From Excoecaria cochinchinensis (Eukaryota > Streptophyta > Magnoliopsida > Malpighiales > Euphorbiaceae), in assembly GCA_947683425.1 (NCBI GenBank), contig CANTUQ010000078.1:3722001-3786000 (forward strand): a stretch of DNA of 64,000 nucleotides. The letters are read 5' to 3'. The notes beneath the pieces are model-generated. The model did not search any database and was not told the DNA's origin. It saw nothing but the letters and a program-made list of their open reading frames with translations. This document shows, in pieces, positions 33,996 to 46,284 of this stretch. A program made the position numbers and the translations under genes. Each line of letters begins with the position of its first letter. Positions within the stretch are counted from its first letter, which is position 1.

Positions 33996-36235
33996 CATGT
34001 GAAGTCACGGTTGGGACTTATGTACACCATCTAGTAGGCGCAGGGCACCATGGAATGCATGTGAAAAGCTATGCATGTATGAAATGACATGCGAAGTTAT
34101 GCATGTGTGAAATTTAAGCACAAAATTGTTCATATGAAATATTAAATATATGCAAAAGATTATACCTATGAGATGCTTAGAGTACGGCATGCGACAACTG
34201 TAAGGAGTTGTGTATGTGAAGTGTGTACTGTGCGTACTATGCATGGACTACGAACATGAAATGCATGCAGAGAATTATGCATATGACATATATGCCACAG
34301 TCACGTGCATGGCTTGTATACATGTAAAAGATTATGGAATGTGCACAAAGAATCATATTCTGTAAAATGTTTACAAATGATTATGAATGAGAAATATATG
34401 CCAAGGATCAGGCATGAGAAATATATGCAAGGGGATTATGAATGCGAAATATATGCAAATGATCATACATGTGAGTCGTTCACCGGCATAGATGTAAAGA
34501 ATCATATGCATAGGTGGAAAGTCATGAAGGCTATGTAAAGAATCAAGTGTGTGTGATGTGTGCATGGATAACTATGCATATGAAATACATGCAGAAAAAA
34601 TTATATATATGTGTGTACAGAATGCATGAAAAAAATGTGCATGTGAGACGCATGCAAAGGATATGCCTACAAAATGCGTGAAAATAAGTGATTATAAAAA
34701 ATGAAGTTTAAAGAGCCATGTACGCCAAAGTATCTGTAAAATATGCTCGCTAAAGATCTTATGACAAAAGACATATACCAAGAGTTATACATGTGAAACT
34801 ATTTATAAGAATGTTTGCTATAGTCATGTGTAAAAATATTTACAGAGAGCGTATGTACAAAGAATATTGCTGGGTGTATATACAAAGTATTACTTTCATG
34901 AGTAGCAATAAGTACCCTAAGATTGTAAAATGAGTGCAACCTATTAGGTACCCCAAACTCGAGTTTCTATCTTCCCTTGAACGCACTGAATGAACCACAT
35001 TTTCAATCAATTCAATCTTAGCAAAAGAATTCAAGAGTCATTCCCAATGAAGATAAACATGTAGATATCAAAGTTTACTAAACCAACACATAAATACAAG
35101 GCATACTATGCAATCTCTGTGTGTGTGTGCCAAAGGCCAAAACAGAATTTTTCACCATTTGAAAGCAAATCCTAGATACAACGTTGGGGATGAGACTCAA
35201 CTCGAATGAATAAATGCACTCATGGCTTCCCGCTTGAAGCTCAAGAAACACCATATGCCTCTTCCTACGTAACAAACCTTATTAGAAGGTCATCTCTGCT
35301 AATTAGATAAGTATGAACCAAGAATCAATAGGTCTTACTTCGGTTGTAACATTTGGCTTAGGTAGTTTGTTACCAAGAAAGGATCAAGTTTCTAGAGAAA
35401 AATGGCCGCAGCGTTCACTCGACGGATGATAATGTGTACTAATGAGTCATGAGGAATGGCAAAACTCGCATAGATAAAAGTGCAAAATATATACAAATAA
35501 TGCACATGACATGGGACACAGTATAAGAATGATTGTGTATAGTGAGCGGCATATGTGTGCAATACAAGACATGGGATGGAAGTGGTTGCAAGAAACGAAT
35601 GATGTTTACAAAGTATGTGTATTTACATGGCATGCATATATAAGACATGCACTGGTATATACAATGACTAACATACATGATGTAGGATTCATATGTGCAT
35701 GGCATAACTCATGCATGAAAATGCATGTGCATGATATGGTCTACAATGTGAAAGATGCAATGTGTCTGCGTGCATGATGTGTATAATGCCCGGCCTAATG
35801 ATGTATGCTAATATGTGTATGTTATGACATGCAACGGTATGTACATGCTCTAGCACACAATGCTTATGTGCATATGCAATATGAGCACACTAAGACATAT
35901 GTACATAATTAATTGATTTGATTTTTTTTTCTTTTATGTATGTCCATGTGTACTTTCCATGCTACATGCTTGATGTAATGATTATGGTACATGATAAATA
36001 TTATGGATGTCATGATGAATGTTAATATGTATGTGTTGCGATAAGCATCGCTATGTACATGCATGACAAATACATGTTATATTTATACTTACAAATTATG
36101 ATACAAGCAATTTTACATACAAAGTGCACAGGTTCTAAAATTATACATGAGACAAAATGCATATGCTTTATTTACTATTATTGTTCATGAAAAATGCGTG
36201 AGCATGAATACACACGTACAAGAAAAAAAACTCCT
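33996..36235. repeat. ATGCATGTG-rich degenerate repeat region of the LARD interior
   Basis: About 2.2 kb dense in ATGCATG, ACATGCA and TATGCA words. Locally tandem, as at 34380-34470, where GAAATATATGC recurs every about 27-28 bp. An internal stretch (34920-35410) has another composition and resembles part of the Athila 3' region (56320-56870). No coding domain on either strand. Confidence 0.75.
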
Positions 36236-36908
36236 CCCAACCGTATTTCTCTCACACAGGAGGTTGTCCGGTCTCTTTCCTAGGTGGGTTTGACACATGG
36301 GTCAACGGGAAACCCAATGGGTGTATACAGTGTGCTGCGAAAAACCAACAGCACAAACTCTCATTACTAAAAAGCGCATGCAGATGAATTTTTGGCCACC
36401 GTGTATTTAAACAATCCGAATAAACCGAAACGCACCCCTTGGGGCATGAAAACCTTTAATGAGCGAACATCTAAATTTATTTGGATTTGTTCAATACACA
36501 AAACCCACTTCACAAGCAACGTATTATGGCGCATGCCTCCTAGGAGAAGTATGTATTTTCATTACATGAGTTTTGGTCAAAGGTGATGATATTTTAGGGT
36601 TACCCAAGCATGATCCCTGCCAACGGGTCTAGCTTGTCATGAGCATAGCAACCGGTCGGGTCATCATTTAATATATCGTAATGGTACGAGACTTGGACTG
36701 GTGATTATCCTTAACACTTCCCTACATTGAGTGAATGTAGAGTCGCGCTTTGGGAATGCACCAGGGTTAAAAGAGGGACACACCTAGCATAATTCTAAGG
36801 CTCTAGTAAAATGCAATGCAATTTTTCTAAAAGAGATAAAATTTCTTAATCCTAAATCCATTTACATTAGATTAACCAAAAATACTTTCGGAGCAAAATC
36901 TCATGATG
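36236..36908. other. LARD interior next to the primer-binding site
   Basis: In minus orientation this is where gag would begin in a coding element. There is no ORF of note. A short perfect hairpin (CTACATT, GAGTG, AATGTAG) lies near 36721-36740. Confidence 0.6.
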
Positions 36909-36926
36909 TCCCTAGTGAAGTCGCCA
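36909..36926 (-). other. Primer-binding site of the LARD-like element
   Basis: Minus-strand TGGCGACTTCACTAGGGA begins one base after the CACA end of the 5' LTR. The TGGCGACT start fits a tRNA-Arg-type primer site. This site sets the orientation of the element. Confidence 0.7.
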
Positions 36927-36927
36927 C

Positions 36928-38027
36928 TGTGATGTGCCCGAACCCCGCTCGGCATCCGGGTCACTCCCAAGAGTCCGCTTTTAGGACCCGAGACCGGATG
37001 GAAGTTCATTAAAGCTCGTGAAAACTGATCGCTTCGCAATGGACAAAGATTCACCCCCATTCCATTGTTGGCAATCAACTTACGAAGGTGTCTGTTGGGT
37101 ATCATAAGGTAGGTATCACGGAGTCGCCACCCAATAAAATATTGAGAAATAAATTCTAACCTTATAAGGCCAAAACCAGAGAGAGTTCGGGACCTCACTC
37201 TTATTCATACATTTGGTTAACGTTATGTGAATGAGTTTTTAGAGTCAATTATTTTATCTCTTTTCTCACACGATTCATGCAATAAATTTAAAACGCATTA
37301 CAAGCACACAAAAAGGCAATAAATAAAACGATAAACATAATTGCAATTATAAAAAAATAAACATGAAATTCATAATAGTGACAGAATGAAAATACATATA
37401 TAAATCGGGGCATTCATTTAGACGAGAACATTATTTCCCAACTACTTGTTTTACAAAAAAGGTACAAAGTTCTCAAACCGACTTTATGTAAAAAGGACAA
37501 AGTGATCTTGTTTTAATGAAAACGTAAACCTTTTATTTTTGGGATGAAAACGAGGACATTGATCCAGTTTTATTAAGAAATTTTCAAATTTAGTAGAAAA
37601 TATTTTGTGTGGTGGTTCTTTTTAAGCGCGGTGGAAAATCCTCTATTATTACAGTTTTCAAGCAAATGAAAGAAAATAAAATAATAAATACATATTTCAA
37701 AATAATAAATAAATCCTAAACTATTCGCCCCAACCGTGCTTCGCCTAACTCCATGGACGAGGCACATGCTCCTCGCGGTTGCGATCACGACAGAAAATAA
37801 TATTGGTCAATAATAGATTAAATTAAACTAAATGATAAATAAATAGTCGAATGAAATATATTGAGAAAAATAATTAATCTAATGTAGTAGAAATAAAATA
37901 AACTGACTGAATTAATGAATATGAAACACAAATGACATAATTATAATAATCACTGACAATAAAAATAATAATTATAGCAGTAATAATGATACCAAGTAAT
38001 AACAATGAAAACAACATTCATTCACAC

Positions 38028-38086
<59 letters not shown>

Positions 38087-38147
38087 CACTAAAACGAATA
38101 CTAATAATAATAATAACAATAATATTAATATAATATTAACATAGGAC

Positions 38148-38182
<35 letters not shown>

Positions 38183-38253
38183 TAATAATAATAACAACAA
38201 CAAAACAACTAGCAATATTAATGACAATAATTAACAATAATAGCAATAATGCA

Positions 38254-38329
<76 letters not shown>

Positions 38330-38455
38330 ATAAAATAAATAAACATAAAATAATAATAATAAATAAATAAAATAATAATAATAATAATAATAATAGTAAC
38401 AATAATAATAAAAACACAAAATAATCATGATGATAACATAAACACAACAATAATA

Positions 38456-38486
<31 letters not shown>

Positions 38487-38685
38487 TATTAATAATAATA
38501 TAGTAAAATGAACGTGAACTAAATAATACTAACAATAATAATAACATAAAATAACAATAATAATAGTAATAATAATAATATAAAATAAACATCAAATAAT
38601 ACTACTAATAATAACAATAAGTAACAATAATAATATAACACAACAATAATAGTCACAATAATAATCATAACAATAACATTAACTC

Positions 38686-38734
<49 letters not shown>

Positions 38735-38769
38735 TAAAATAGTATTAATTAATAATAATAATAGTATTA

Positions 38770-38805
<36 letters not shown>

Positions 38806-39630
38806 TTAAAATAAAATAAAAATAAAAAAGAAATATAACCAATTACAGGTTTTCTTCGCCGGAGCCACCGGAGGATGCCGATGGTCGACACCGCCACTGC
38901 CGGAAGACAGACCGTGGCCCCCGGAGCTCGTCGCCATCGGTCACGTGCCGAAAGGACGCCGGGGTTGGTCGGAAAATGCCTTGGAACGCCGCGGAGCAAC
39001 CACCTCCGATCTCCCTGCTATCGGCGAGTGGGGGAGACCGGCTGCCGCTGGGAGTCCATCGCCGCCGCACGTGGCGCCGGCCACCTCTTTCTTCTTCTCC
39101 CCTTTTTTCTTTTTCTTCCCTTCGGTTCCTGCGTTTTCCCTGTTTGGTCCCCTCTGTTCTCTCTTCATTTGTTTCCCCTTTCTATTTTCTTTTGCCCTCC
39201 CTTTGGCTTTCTCTTCTCTTTTCTTATTTTATTTGCTCATCTCATCTCCTCAGCCGAACCCCCTAATTTTGCTCTATCTTTTTCTTTTTATACCCCAAAT
39301 TTAGGTTTGTTTGGCCCCTAATTCCCTCATTGATTTTCTTCATAATTTTTGATTTTTTAATTTTATTTTAACTTACTTAAATTATCACCTATTTTACTTA
39401 ATTAAACACTCTATATTTATTTTCTTTTTCAACTTTAATTATCCTATAATATTAACTAATTAATTTAACCTAATCTTAATTTTTAATTTTACACACACAC
39501 ACATATATATACATATATGTATATTTAAGTTTTTATATTTTCTTCGGAGAAATTATCAAGTTTGCCTGGAGAGCCAAAATTGCCATTTTTTGGATAGATA
39601 TTACCCTTGACTCAGGACCCGGTGTCTACA
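36928..39630 (-). repeat. Right LTR (5' LTR) of the LARD-like element, 2,703 bp
   Basis: Partner of 29439-32169. In the first about 285 bp I count roughly 20 differences from the left copy, almost all C/T or G/A. The AAT array is at 38030-38812 and the GC-rich block at about 38848-39120. A minus-strand TATA-like GTATAAAAAG lies near 39284-39293, upstream of the GC-rich block in the direction of transcription, as expected for a promoter. Confidence 0.92.
38030..38812. repeat. Compound AAT microsatellite inside the right LTR
   Basis: Counterpart of 30541-31310, with different run lengths but the same order of variant blocks (GATGATG block, then AAT, AAC and TAGTAT). Confidence 0.95.
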
Positions 39631-39740
39631 GGTGCTAATTTGCCCTCCAACTTATTTGAAAAGATCTGATATGCTTCTATCGTGTTTTTAGAGAAAAAAT
39701 GCCATTCAACTTACAAAATTCGGACAAATTTACCCCTCTA
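39631..39740. other. Sequence between the LARD LTR and the palindrome
   Basis: Begins GGTGCTAATTTGCCCTCC exactly at the LTR edge and leads into the palindrome. It has no inverted counterpart at the far side of the palindrome. Confidence 0.4.
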
Positions 39741-40883
39741 TTTAACTCTAGTTAACTGGGTGTTAACGGCCCTGACGGGACATTGACACGTGGCAAAATA
39801 TATCACGACAGCACTATGTATATTTTAATTCAAAATGGACAAAAGTACTAAAATGCCCCTGAAGTTATCTCTAGGGTACTAAAATGCCCCTATAGTTAAT
39901 TTTGGAACAAAAATGCCCCTAATGTTAATAAAAAGATACTAAAATACTCCTGAATATTTATATTTTTTATATTTAATTTTATTATATTTTTTTTCTTGCA
40001 AATATAAATATTTATTAACTAGTGATAATATACAAACTATAATTTTTCTTTTGGGCCGAAGTCAAGCTTGGTCCAAGACCCAACAAGGAGCATAGGCTGA
40101 GAGTCTTAGAAGCCTAATGCCTCTAAGGCTTGACACGTGAACACACGAACGCATGCGAAAGGCCAACGGGCTAGCCGATTGGATTGACATGGCACTTTCC
40201 CTAATAGTCCACTGACATACGCTACCGCTATTACTCCTGCCTTATCCCCGTCACATCGCCACCTGCTTACCTACTCTGACACCAGATATAAAATGACCTA
40301 ATATTTATATGGACGGGAAGTCCAGTTGAGTGTTCTACTCCAGTGTCAGAGTAGGTAGGCAAGGGGCGATATGACGAGGATAAGGCAGAAGGAATGACGG
40401 TAGCATGTGTCAGTGGACTGTTGGGGGAAGTGCCCTGTCAGTTCGATCGGACAGCCCATTGGCCTCATCTCTTTGGTTCCTGCGTACGTCCGTGTTTTCA
40501 TGCGCCAGGCCTTAAAGGCATTGGTTTTCTAAGACTCTCAGCCCATGCTCCTTGTTGGGTCTTGGGCCGAGAAAAAGAGAAATGATAATTTGGGTACTAT
40601 CACTAGTTAATAAATATTTATGTTTGTAAGAAAAAATATAATAAAATTAAATATAAAAAATATAAATATTCAGGGGTATTTTAGTATCTTTTTATTAACA
40701 TTAGGAGCATTTTTGTTCCAAAATTAACTATAGGGGCATTTTAGTACCCTTGTGACAACTTTATGGGCATTTTAGTACCTTTGTCCATTTTGGATTAAAA
40801 TACACGTGGCGCTGATGTGACATATTTTATCACGTGTTAATGTCACGTCAGCGCCGTTAACACCCAGTTAACTGGAGTCAAAA
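39741..40883. repeat. 1.14 kb imperfect palindrome (foldback element)
   Basis: The left arm 39741-40285 and the right arm 40341-40883 are inverted copies separated by about 55 bp. Outer parts share AGTTAACTGGGTGTTAACGG, GACACGTGG, GGGGCATTTTAGTA and AATATTTATTAACTAGTGATA. Inner parts share GGGCCGA, GGAGCAT and CTACTCTGACAC. The inner segments, starting at TGATA on each side, resemble the Tat LTR at 12528-13091 (shared CAGAGTAGGT, GGCGAT.TGAC, TTGGGCC). No protein is supported; the frame at 40394-40585 is short and unrecognised. Confidence 0.85.
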
Positions 40884-41324
<441 letters not shown>

Positions 41325-41671
41325 AACTATAATTTATAAATGAATATCATAGAAAATAAAATTTAATTTAAAAAATAGAGTCACATGCTCGATTCAATTT
41401 TAAGTATTTTCAAGTGAATTATTTTGGGTTTCAAATTCAGGTTCGACTATAATTTTTAGGTCAATCGGATTCGTATCGCTATTTTCGATCGAATGTGGAT
41501 CGAGTAAAAAATTGTCAAGCCTAAAAATATATTTTTAAAGCAATATATTTTAGTCAAATTTGCATTTTAATATGTAAAAATGTATTTTATATATTATTTT
41601 AATGTGCATGAATAAAAAAATAATAAGATTAATGTTTTTTATTAGATAATTATAAGTAATAATAACAAAAT
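41325..41671. other. No gene seen
   Basis: AT-rich. The last five bases (41667-41671, AAAAT) are the left target-site duplication of the Tekay element. Confidence 0.6.
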
Positions 41672-44498
41672 TGTAGCGGCCCGAAAGTCGGATTAGTCGT
41701 AAACAAAATTTTCTGATGTCAATCAGTGGACCCAGGGTGAAATTTTCATACGTGGGTAGCAAATATTTTATTTAATCATCAGAAAATACTGGTTTTTACG
41801 AGTCCGTATGCGAAAATTTGAGGTCAAACGGAGATCAAACAGGTCCGGAATGGCCAAAATAGTGAAAAAAGGGGGCATCTGTCCTCGATAGATGGCTGTC
41901 TGTGGGGTGACAGACAACCAAACCTTCTATTGTGGGACGGCCAGGCCATCTGTGACTTTCAATGGCCATCTGATGGCTCCTCCAGTCCGAATTGACCTAA
42001 TTTTGACTTGTGTATTAACCGGACCATATCTTGAGATACGGATCTCAGAAAAGTATTGTGAAAATATGAATGCACTCGTAATAATGAGTAGAATCCATTG
42101 GTATAAAGAAATTAATATTTTAATGACAGTGAAAAGTCAGCTATCGGAAAGGGTAAATAATTACCGGATCGGGAAACGATATCTGATTGAGCTAAATTTT
42201 TAAGTACGAGCTAATAAAAATATGTTATAAATTATAGAATTGAATTTGAGTGAAATTAAACTTGGGAAGTGGGAAAATTAAATTGTGATTGCAAAAATGG
42301 GTTTTAAGTTTATCTGTTTATTGGACCAAGTGGAGAGCCAAACCTAATCTTCACCTACCACTATAAATAGCTAAATATATGCAGAATTTTCTGGGAGCCT
42401 CTCACATTTTCTCTCTTCTTCCTTGTTTTTCTTGTTGGCCAAAGCATATTCATCATTTCTTCTTAATCTTTTTCATTTTTCCTCCACCAATCCTTCAATT
42501 TCAAGCCCCTCTACTAGAATTTAACCCTCTTTCTGATAATTGGTAAGTGCTAAACCTCATTTGGGGAAGCATTAGTGAATAAATTCAAGGGTCCCAAGTG
42601 ACGGGTGTAAAGTGAGGTAAGTGAAATTGATGGATTTAATTAATTTAATGGTTCAATTAAGTAGTTTAGGGTGTGTATAAGCTAATTATGTTGTTAGATT
42701 TGATTTATGAAGCAAAATTTTGATGGGTTTTTCCTTGATGGAATTCAGCCATTGAAGGGGAAAAAGAGAGAGAAGGTTGTTCAAAGAGGAAAGGGAAAAG
42801 AGAAGGAAGAATAGGAGGCTAAAACGAGTAAAAAAGGTTTGTGGTTACTAAATTCAATTGCTTCCCTTGAAATTTTATGATTATTAGATTATTTTTTTAG
42901 TAAATTGTGTGAATTGGATGTGTTAAATTGTAATTAATTTGAGAATTGGGATTAGGAAGTTAGTAATAAATTGTAAGAAACTTAAATTGAAATAAAAAAA
43001 ATTGTAGGGTAAATTGCTTTGTTGGCCAAATGGTGTAGGCATGGAAATGATAGGTATATTTGAGGTTTAATGCTACATATTGATAGATTCAAGTAAATTG
43101 AAGTGTAATTTAGTGAATTGATAAATAAAGGAATAAAAAGAAAATGATAGGATTAAGAGTATATTTGACCGAATGGGTTATGATATGTATTTCTAATATA
43201 TGTTACTAATTTAAGGGAAATAATGGTGTAAAGTGATTACAGAAGACATTTGATGTCTATAATAATTTTGTGGAAATTATTGAAATTAATTGATTGAGAT
43301 TTTATTAAAAAGGTATTATGATTGTAAATGAATAAATGAGTATGTTCTGATTTAAAGTGAATTTAAGGTATGTTAAGTGTTAAATTGATTAAATGAGAAG
43401 ACTGGAATTGAGTTAACGGAAGAATTTATATGATATGAATTTTTCTGCCCTTAGTAGTATCTAGTAGTTGATATAGTCCAGGATATGATGGCTAGCTATA
43501 GGATAACTGTACTGCGGTGGGGTCATGACGACTCCATTGGTAGGCCAATGACGGACTACCATAGTGAAAAGTGATAAACTGCTCAGTGATATTGTTGAGT
43601 GGTCCTTCGGGGTCACTCTATATTGTTGTGGACCATGGGATCCATGTCCCGTTTATCCGGTTCACAGATTTCTACCGAGGTGATACTAGGGACAATGTGA
43701 TGAAAACTAAATTGGAATTAATTAATTGAAAAATGATAGGTAATTGTAAGAATAATTTAAGAATCTAAAAATGAATTGATATGTTCGTAAGAATTTATTT
43801 AGAAATAAGATTAGTTAATGATAGTATTGAAATTAAAGTATGAAATTTTAGGTCAAGTTAGCAATATGAATTAAATAGTAGAAATGATAACGATGGTTAT
43901 AAAGCAAATTGTTATGCATGTGTGCATGAATAAATAGTTAGTGGAAAGTTTTGAATTGATAACCACCACTGAGTATTTTTAATGCTCAGCACGTAGTTTA
44001 AGTGACTGTGTGCAGGTACAACAGGTTTTTGCGAGGAGTAAGCATACCTCGAGATGTTGGAGTTGCAGAAGTATAGCTAGTGAAGAATATTTTGTATGAA
44101 TTTTGGGGATATGTATATGGATTAATGTAACTCTTTTGGATATTGTAAAAGCATGTATATGAACAAATGTTTATGGTTATATGTAATTAGTAAAAATCAT
44201 AATGGTCTTTGATTGGTGGATGGGATGTTACATTTGTGATTGGGGTGCCCGAGATAGGCCATGTATTGTTTGTGTTGCAGGGTGGTTTATTAATATTATA
44301 GCCGTTATGCCGCTGATTTTCTCTTAGACGATCATTGACCTTTAACATTACTAAGTCATTAATGAATAACAAGATTTAATTAAGTAAGATAATTGAAAGG
44401 ATATATTGGTTTTTTTTTAAAAAAAATTACGCAAATATTTCCATGGTAGTCGAGCGCTCATAATGTGTGATAGGTATGAGGATAGTAAGGGTGTTACA
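41672..44498 (+). repeat. 5' LTR of the Tekay element, 2,827 bp
   Basis: Starts TGTAGCGGCCCGAAAG. A TATA box CTATAAATAG lies at 42361-42370, followed by a pyrimidine-rich leader. Ends GGGTGTTACA at 44498. About 220 bp (roughly 42588-42805) have no counterpart in the 3' LTR. Confidence 0.95.
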
Positions 44499-44502
44499 TT
44501 TT

Positions 44503-44517
44503 ATTAGTATTAGAGCG
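44503..44517 (+). other. Primer-binding site of the Tekay element
   Basis: ATTAGTATTAGAGCG, a decayed form of the TGGTATCAGAGC site complementary to initiator tRNA-Met, a few bases after the LTR end. Confidence 0.75.
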
Positions 44518-44644
44518 GGTTTAGGCGATTTTGAGATTTAAATGGAATAAAAGAAAATTAATTGAATTCACATACATGCTAATTATTGGATGAAAAGTGT
44601 TATGAACTTGATGTATGCTTGCTCCTTTTGTTTTATAGTGAGCG

Positions 44645-45888
44645 ATGGCCTCCGAAGAGGGACGTCGTGGTGGTGAAGCTGAGAGTGCACCTTCCATCAG
44701 TGTTGAGCGGACTGGGTCACCATCAGTGCAAGCTACTCCACCAGTGGTGCCCTCTCCGTCGCCTTAGCCAGACTTTCTTAATGTGATGGCAGACTATATA
44801 CAATATTGACTACAGACACAGTAGGGTTAGCTGCCGCAGCCTCCAGCTCTACTAAAAAGGAAGTCAATTTTGGAACAGTTGAAGAGACTGAGGATTGAGA
44901 ATTTTTATAGGCGTGACCCATTGACGCCAGTCCAGGCTAAGGAGTGGCTTTTTAAGGTTAAAAGAGCTTTTGAGGTTACCCAGAGTCCTCCTGAGGAGAT
45001 GTTGTTGGGGACAGTGGCCTTACTGTAGGGTCCAACCTTTTTATGGTGGGACGCAGTTAGGAAGCATATTCCAGCTAATCAGCTGACTTGGGGTTTATTT
45101 CTAGTTCAGTTTGAGAAGAAGTACATGGGGTCTGAGTATTAAGCCTCTATGCAAGATCGTTCTGGAGACTCGGACAGGCTAATAAGACAGTGGCAAAGTA
45201 TGAGCGCGAGTTTGAGCGCTTGAGTGCCTATCTAGATGAGGAGCAAATGTCTGAGGGGAGATTGTATCAGAAGTTTGAGATAGGCTTGCATAATAGAATC
45301 AGGCAGATTGTGGGTGCTCAGAGGCATCTAGACATCCGTTCTCTGATAGAGGCAGCCACAAAAGTAGAGTTGGTTCAGGCTGATGGAGTGGATAGGTAGA
45401 CTAGATTTTAGCAAAAGAGGAGACTGGGTCAGGCCGGTAGTGTTGGGAGATAGAGTAAGAAGCCAAAGGGAGATCCTTTATCGTAAAGTTGTGCTTCTTC
45501 AGCACTAGATCGTACCTAGAGGAATCCAACCAGTAGTAATGCTCATGGGACTTCTGTTGGTAGTGCACCTAGAGGCCGGAGAAGAAACACCGATTAGACG
45601 TGTGATCATTATGGCAGAAATCATCAGGGGGAATGTAGGTATTTGACCAGAGCCTGCTTTAGGTGTGGGTCTAGTGAACATTAGGTCAATTATTATCCTG
45701 AGGCTCAAGGGTTCTACGGTTAAATCACTAGCACAGAGGCCAGGGCCAATGGCTACTAGAGGCAAAGGTAGGGAAGCGGCCCCTAGTCCAGCCACCTCCA
45801 GACCTCCTGCTCTGCCAGCTCAGGTCAGGGGCGAGCTAGAGGCCGCACTTATGCAGTCAGAGCCAGAGAGGATGAGGATGCGCCCGAT
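44645..45888 (+). pseudogene. Tekay gag
   Basis: The ATG at 44645 starts MASEEGRRGGEAES. After a Pro-rich segment the gag core has RRDPLTPVQAKEWLF, FEVTQSPPEEMLLGTVALL and WWDAVRKHIP (44915-45080). A frame slip near 45150-45190 leads to KYEREFERLSAYLDEE and LIEAATKVELVQ (45195-45385). Two zinc knuckles near 45598-45700 are both damaged: CDHYGRNHQGEC has Tyr for the second Cys, and CFRCGSSEH ends with Tyr where Cys belongs. Multiple in-frame stops (for example near 44766, 45027 and 45140) exclude function. Confidence 0.9.
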
Positions 45889-46188
45889 GTGATCGTATGT
45901 AAATTTACATTGTTATCTGCTTCAGTTTATGCTCTTATTAATCCAGGCTCTATGCATTCTTACATTAATTCTGACATTGCATATGGGAAAGGGTTGAGAG
46001 ATTCCTGTCTAGATCAAGATATTGTAGTGAGTAACCCTTTGGGGCATAGTGTTGTAGTGAATAAGGTGTATAAGAATTGCCCCATTAGTGCTCAGGATCA
46101 TGTCTTTCTAGCCAATGTTATTGAACTTCCCTTCCGTGAATTTGATGTCATTATGGGGATGGATTGGTTATCGGCCCATCACCATTGA
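45889..46188 (+). pseudogene. Tekay protease
   Basis: Aspartic protease that would process the polyprotein. The active-site loop reads LINPGSMHSYI, where chromoviruses have LIDPGSTHS, so the catalytic Asp is Asn (GAT to AAT). The downstream signature FDVIMGMDWLSAHH is intact. It follows gag in a different frame from the gag N-terminus and ends in a frame slip near 46185. Confidence 0.88.
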
Positions 46189-46284
46189 TTGTAAACGAAA
46201 AAGAGCATCTCTTAAAGTGTCAGATGATCAAAAGATTATGGTAGTGGGGAAAGAACATATTTTCTTTCTGATGTTATATCAGCT

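Larger units (their letters stand above)
29439..39630 (-). mobile_element. Non-coding LTR element (LARD-like), 10.2 kb
   Basis: Two direct LTR copies (29439-32169 and 36928-39630) begin TGTGA and end TCTACA on the plus strand. Read on the minus strand the right copy is the 5' LTR and is followed at once by TGGCGACTTCACTAGGGA (36926-36909), similar to the tRNA-Arg-type primer site common in plant Tat/Ogre-like elements. The 4,758 bp interior has no gag, protease, RT or integrase trace on either strand; it consists of tandem arrays and ATGCATGTG-rich sequence. Long LTRs with a long non-coding interior define LARDs (large retrotransposon derivatives), which depend on enzymes from a coding partner. 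Flanking 5-mers AGTAC (29434-29438) and GGTGC (39631-39635) match at 3 of 5 positions, so the target duplication is decayed or absent. The polypurine tract before the left LTR is poor. Confidence 0.85.
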
